The notes under the pieces are model-generated. The model was not told the DNA's origin. It made no database searches and saw only the letters and a program-made list of their open reading frames with translations. Below are positions 7,328 to 9,532 of a stretch of 9,532 nt of DNA, one piece after another. A program made the position numbers and the translations under genes. How positions within the stretch are numbered: the first letter of the stretch is position 1; each line of letters starts with the position of its first letter. The DNA is from Caryophanales bacterium UBA4869. Lineage in GTDB: Bacteria > Bacillota_I > Bacilli_A > RFN20 > CAG-288. The stretch spans positions 1-9,532 of the forward strand of contig DHDT01000078.1 of the NCBI GenBank assembly GCA_002399505.1. The letters run 5' to 3'.

Positions 7328-7372
7328 AGTATTGAAGTAACTATCGAAGTTAATAGAAGTAATACTTCTAAA
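7324..7372 (+). repeat. Right copy of 49-base direct repeat, overlapping the AlbA_2 stop codon
   Basis: This is the second copy of the repeat at 5767-5815, offset by 1557 bases and in the same orientation. The TGA stop of the AlbA_2 gene (7325-7327) lies inside it. It carries the same four GAAGT units and the TAGAAGT-AAT-ACTTCTA palindrome (7354-7370). Unlike the left copy, it is not followed closely by a good promoter. Confidence 0.95.
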
Positions 7373-7478
7373 CAACTTCTATATTGTTGATTGGTCTTTG
7401 TTTTAAAGCGTTTTGTCCTATGCTGTTTTTAGGATTAACACTCTAGGTTCTTAACTAGATAGGCTTGTTTTTGGAATG

Positions 7479-7522
7479 AAACAGTTCTTTTCGATACTGA
7501 TTCGAGACGGAAAGAACTGTTT
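7479..7522 (+). terminator. Long inverted repeat between the AlbA_2 gene and guaA; possible terminator
   Basis: Perfect 12-bp arms AAACAGTTCTTT (7479-7490) and AAAGAACTGTTT (7511-7522) enclose a 20-base loop that can itself pair TCGA with TCGA. It is followed by a moderately T-rich stretch (ATCATCCTTTTATTC) rather than a clean T-run, and the stem is AT-rich. It could terminate transcripts from the AlbA_2 gene or be a protein-binding site. It lies upstream of the predicted guaA transcript start, so it is not in the main guaA leader. Confidence 0.4.
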
Positions 7523-7556
7523 ATCATCCTTTTATTCTGATACTTTCGTTTTAGGG

Positions 7557-7597
7557 TTTATCTCTATCTCTTTTTCGGCTATAATTCTTTCTTGAGG
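7557..7597 (+). promoter_or_regulatory. guaA promoter and ribosome binding site
   Basis: A consensus TATAAT (7580-7585) has a weak -35, TTTATC (7557-7562), at 17-bp spacing. GAGG (7594-7597) lies 9 bases before the ATG at 7607. The expected transcript start near 7592 leaves about 15 bases of leader, too short for a riboswitch. Confidence 0.65.
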
Positions 7598-7606
7598 TAA
7601 AAAAAC

Positions 7607-9148
7607 ATGGCTGAAGACAAAGTGGTCGTCATTGATTTTGGAGGTCAGTACAACCAACTCATCGCTCGTAGAGTCAGACAGTGTCATGTCTATTCAGAAG
7701 TTCTTCCTTATACTATCGATATCGATACATTAAAGGATGAAAGTATTAAGGGTATCATCTTTACCGGTGGACCAAATTCCGTATATGATGAGAAATCCCC
7801 TCATATTGATAAGAGAATTTTTGAATTGGGAAAACCTATTTTAGGTATTTGCTATGGAGCCCAGCTGATCGCTTATGAATTAGGCGGTAAAGTTGAGCAT
7901 GCCACTAAATCAGAATACGGAAAGACCATAGTACATAAAGTGACCAAAGGTCCCTTGATGAATCGTGTCAACGATACTACTGAAGTCTTTATGTCTCATA
8001 CTGATCAGGTGACAAAGATACCGGAAGGATTTGAGCTTTTATGTTCTTCTGATAACTGCAGGTATTCTGCTTTTGAAAACGTCGCTAAAAATATTTATGC
8101 AACTCAATTCCATCCCGAAGTTGAACACTCTGTACAGGGACAGAGGATCATCGAGAACTTTGTTCTTGATATCTGCCGCTGTAATCCTTCTTGGAAACCT
8201 TCTTCCTTTATCGATATGCAAGTTGAGAAGATCAGAGAGAAAGTCGGTGATAAAAAAGTAATCTGTGGTCTTTCGGGCGGTGTTGACAGTTCTGTCACTG
8301 CTGCTTTGATTTCAAAAGCCATCGGCAAGAACCTATATTGTGTTTTCGTCAATCATGGTCTGATGAGAAAAAATGAAGCAGAAGAAGTAGAACGCGTATT
8401 TGGAAACAAAGAGAGATTCGAATTGAATTTCATATCTGTTGATGCTTCATCTTTGTTTTTCAACAAACTAAAAGGCCTTACTGATCCGGAAGATAAAAGA
8501 AAAGCAATCGGTCATACTTTCTTAGAAGTGTTTGAAGAAGAATCAAATAAGATTCCTGAAGCTGAATACTTGGCTCAGGGAACTATCTATCCTGACAGAA
8601 TAGAATCCGGATTGGGAATATCAGCAAAAATCAAATCGCATCACAATGTGGGCGGTCTTCCCAAAAACATCAAGTTCAAGGGCTTAGTCGAACCTCTTGA
8701 CTTCCTTTTCAAGGACGAAGTCAGAGAAGTCGGAAGATTATTAGGTCTTCCTTCTACTATTGTCGACAGACAGCCTTTCCCTGGACCTGGTTTAGGTATC
8801 AGAATCATCGGTGAAGTAACACCTGATAAAGTACATATTGTTCAGGAAGCCGATTATATCTTCCGCGAAGAAATCAAAAAAGCCGGCTTAGACAAGAATA
8901 TCAGTCAGTATTTTGCTGCTTTATCCAATATGAGATCAGTAGGTGTCATGGGTGATAGCCGCACTTATGACTATGCGGTTGTCTTAAGAGCAGTTCAGAC
9001 TGATGACTTTATGACAGCGAAGCCTTATCCGCTTCCCTATGATGTTCTTTCTGTTATTGTCGATAGAATCGTCAACGAAGTCAAAGGCGTTAATCGTGTC
9101 GTCTATGACTTTACCTCTAAGCCTCCGTCAACTATTGAATTAGAGTAG
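7607..9148 (+). CDS. guaA: GMP synthase (glutamine-hydrolysing)
   Basis: This enzyme catalyses the last step of guanine nucleotide synthesis: XMP + ATP + glutamine to GMP, AMP, PPi and glutamate, in the cytoplasm. The protein has 513 residues, the usual bacterial length. The N-terminal class I glutamine amidotransferase domain (about 5-190) shows the nucleophile Cys82 in GICYGAQ and the His169/Glu171 pair in FHPEVEH. The ATP-pyrophosphatase domain follows, with the PP-loop SGGVDSS at 223-229. The C-terminal dimerisation domain contains RQPFPGPGLGIRIIGEV and ends in the characteristic TSKPPSTIELE. It has its own promoter immediately upstream and no obvious partner genes. All key catalytic residues are present. 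Confidence 0.98.
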   Translation: MAEDKVVVIDFGGQYNQLIARRVRQCHVYSEVLPYTIDIDTLKDESIKGIIFTGGPNSVYDEKSPHIDKRIFELGKPILGICYGAQLIAYELGGKVEHATKSEYGKTIVHKVTKGPLMNRVNDTTEVFMSHTDQVTKIPEGFELLCSSDNCRYSAFENVAKNIYATQFHPEVEHSVQGQRIIENFVLDICRCNPSWKPSSFIDMQVEKIREKVGDKKVICGLSGGVDSSVTAALISKAIGKNLYCVFVNHGLMRKNEAEEVERVFGNKERFELNFISVDASSLFFNKLKGLTDPEDKRKAIGHTFLEVFEEESNKIPEAEYLAQGTIYPDRIESGLGISAKIKSHHNVGGLPKNIKFKGLVEPLDFLFKDEVREVGRLLGLPSTIVDRQPFPGPGLGIRIIGEVTPDKVHIVQEADYIFREEIKKAGLDKNISQYFAALSNMRSVGVMGDSRTYDYAVVLRAVQTDDFMTAKPYPLPYDVLSVIVDRIVNEVKGVNRVVYDFTSKPPSTIELE

Positions 9149-9303
9149 TTTCTAATATTGATTCATCTTTTAGTGACTGATGACAGAGTTTTGCATTTGT
9201 CCATTTTTTAATGGAATGAAATAATAGAAAATAGATAATTATTTGAAAAAAACGTAATAATTCTAATTGTATTCATTTTAGAAATTGTTAGTCGTTTACT
9301 ATT

Positions 9304-9346
9304 TTGTGATACTCCTTTTTTAAGACCTATAATAAGGAAAAGGAGG
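9304..9346 (+). promoter_or_regulatory. Promoter and strong ribosome binding site of the small terminal gene
   Basis: TTGTGA (9304-9309) and a consensus TATAAT (9328-9333) are separated by 18 bases, close to a housekeeping promoter. GGAGG (9342-9346), within AAAAGGAGGA, follows directly. It lies 4 bases from the ATG at 9351 and 7 from the ATG at 9354, so either start is possible. Confidence 0.65.
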
Positions 9347-9350
9347 ATTC

Positions 9351-9527
9351 ATGATGAACCCAATTAAGAAAATTTGTGTTTGTTTATCTGTTCTTCCCTT
9401 CCTACTGACTTCGGCTACAACCCTTCCATATTCTAATATTGCAAAAAGAAGTATTAACGGCACGTTCATTACTGGTGGGTTTGTTTCTGATGGAGATGGT
9501 ATTAAATTTCTGAAATGCTCACTCTAG
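9351..9527 (+). CDS. Small putative secreted peptide, or truncated surface protein (58 aa)
   Basis: ATG ATG opens a 58-residue frame with a signal-peptide-like start: Lys-Lys at 6-7, a hydrophobic core ICVCLSVLPFLL (8-19), then TSATTLP. A Ser-A-T-T region around 21-24 could hold a cleavage site, leaving a mature peptide of about 34 residues rich in Gly (three GG/GD-type turns). It has a near-consensus promoter and an AGGAGG site. The TAG stop is 5 bases from the window end, so I cannot tell whether this is a complete small exported peptide or the front of a longer protein broken by a nonsense or frameshift change. The second ATG (9354) would give 57 residues. I recognise no family. Confidence 0.55.
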   Translation: MMNPIKKICVCLSVLPFLLTSATTLPYSNIAKRSINGTFITGGFVSDGDGIKFLKCSL

Positions 9528-9532
9528 ATAAC

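Noticed and set aside
7373..7606. Purine riboswitch upstream of guaA
   Set aside because: No recognisable three-way-junction core, and the predicted promoter leaves only about 15 bases of leader.
9200..9215. TCCATT-TTTT-AATGGA hairpin after guaA as terminator
   Set aside because: Six weak base pairs and no following T-run; not enough to call a terminator.

Overview
The window looks like a chromosomal segment of a low-GC Gram-positive bacterium (Bacillota). Strong AGGAGG-type ribosome binding sites, TATAAT -10 boxes, TGA used as a stop with TGG for Trp, and the large 'CoA-enzyme activase' genes all fit. My best guess is an Erysipelotrichia-like or related anaerobic lineage, but this is inferred from gene style only.

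Layout. Positions 1-4061 (+) hold two translationally coupled genes. They encode the two parts of a BcrAD/BadFG-type ATPase plus dehydratase-like protein; relatives in many Bacillota are, from memory, one ~1400-residue polypeptide. The first gene is cut by the window edge. Positions 4022-4780 (-) encode an unrecognised soluble protein that converges on and overlaps the activase operon. Its coding region contains the operon's probable terminator. Positions 4844-5245 (-) encode a small four-helix membrane protein. Positions 5246-5857 are mostly non-coding and AT-rich. They end in an array of GAAGT repeats and a promoter for the gene at 5864-7327 (+), which encodes an AlbA_2 (Schlafen-like) / GHKL-like / winged-helix protein. 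The same 49-base repeat, with one mismatch, recurs exactly over that gene's stop codon, so the gene sits in a repeat-bounded cassette of about 1.56 kb. Positions 7607-9148 (+) encode GMP synthase (guaA), with its own promoter and a very short leader. Positions 9351-9527 (+) encode a 58-residue peptide with a signal-like N-terminus and strong expression signals.

How the genes relate. Only the two activase genes form a clear functional unit (ATP-driven electron transfer onto iron-sulfur dehydratase-like modules). guaA is housekeeping. The AlbA_2 gene with its flanking repeats looks like an accessory insertion placed upstream of guaA and is the most interesting locus here. I see no RNA genes, CRISPR array, transposase or integrase.
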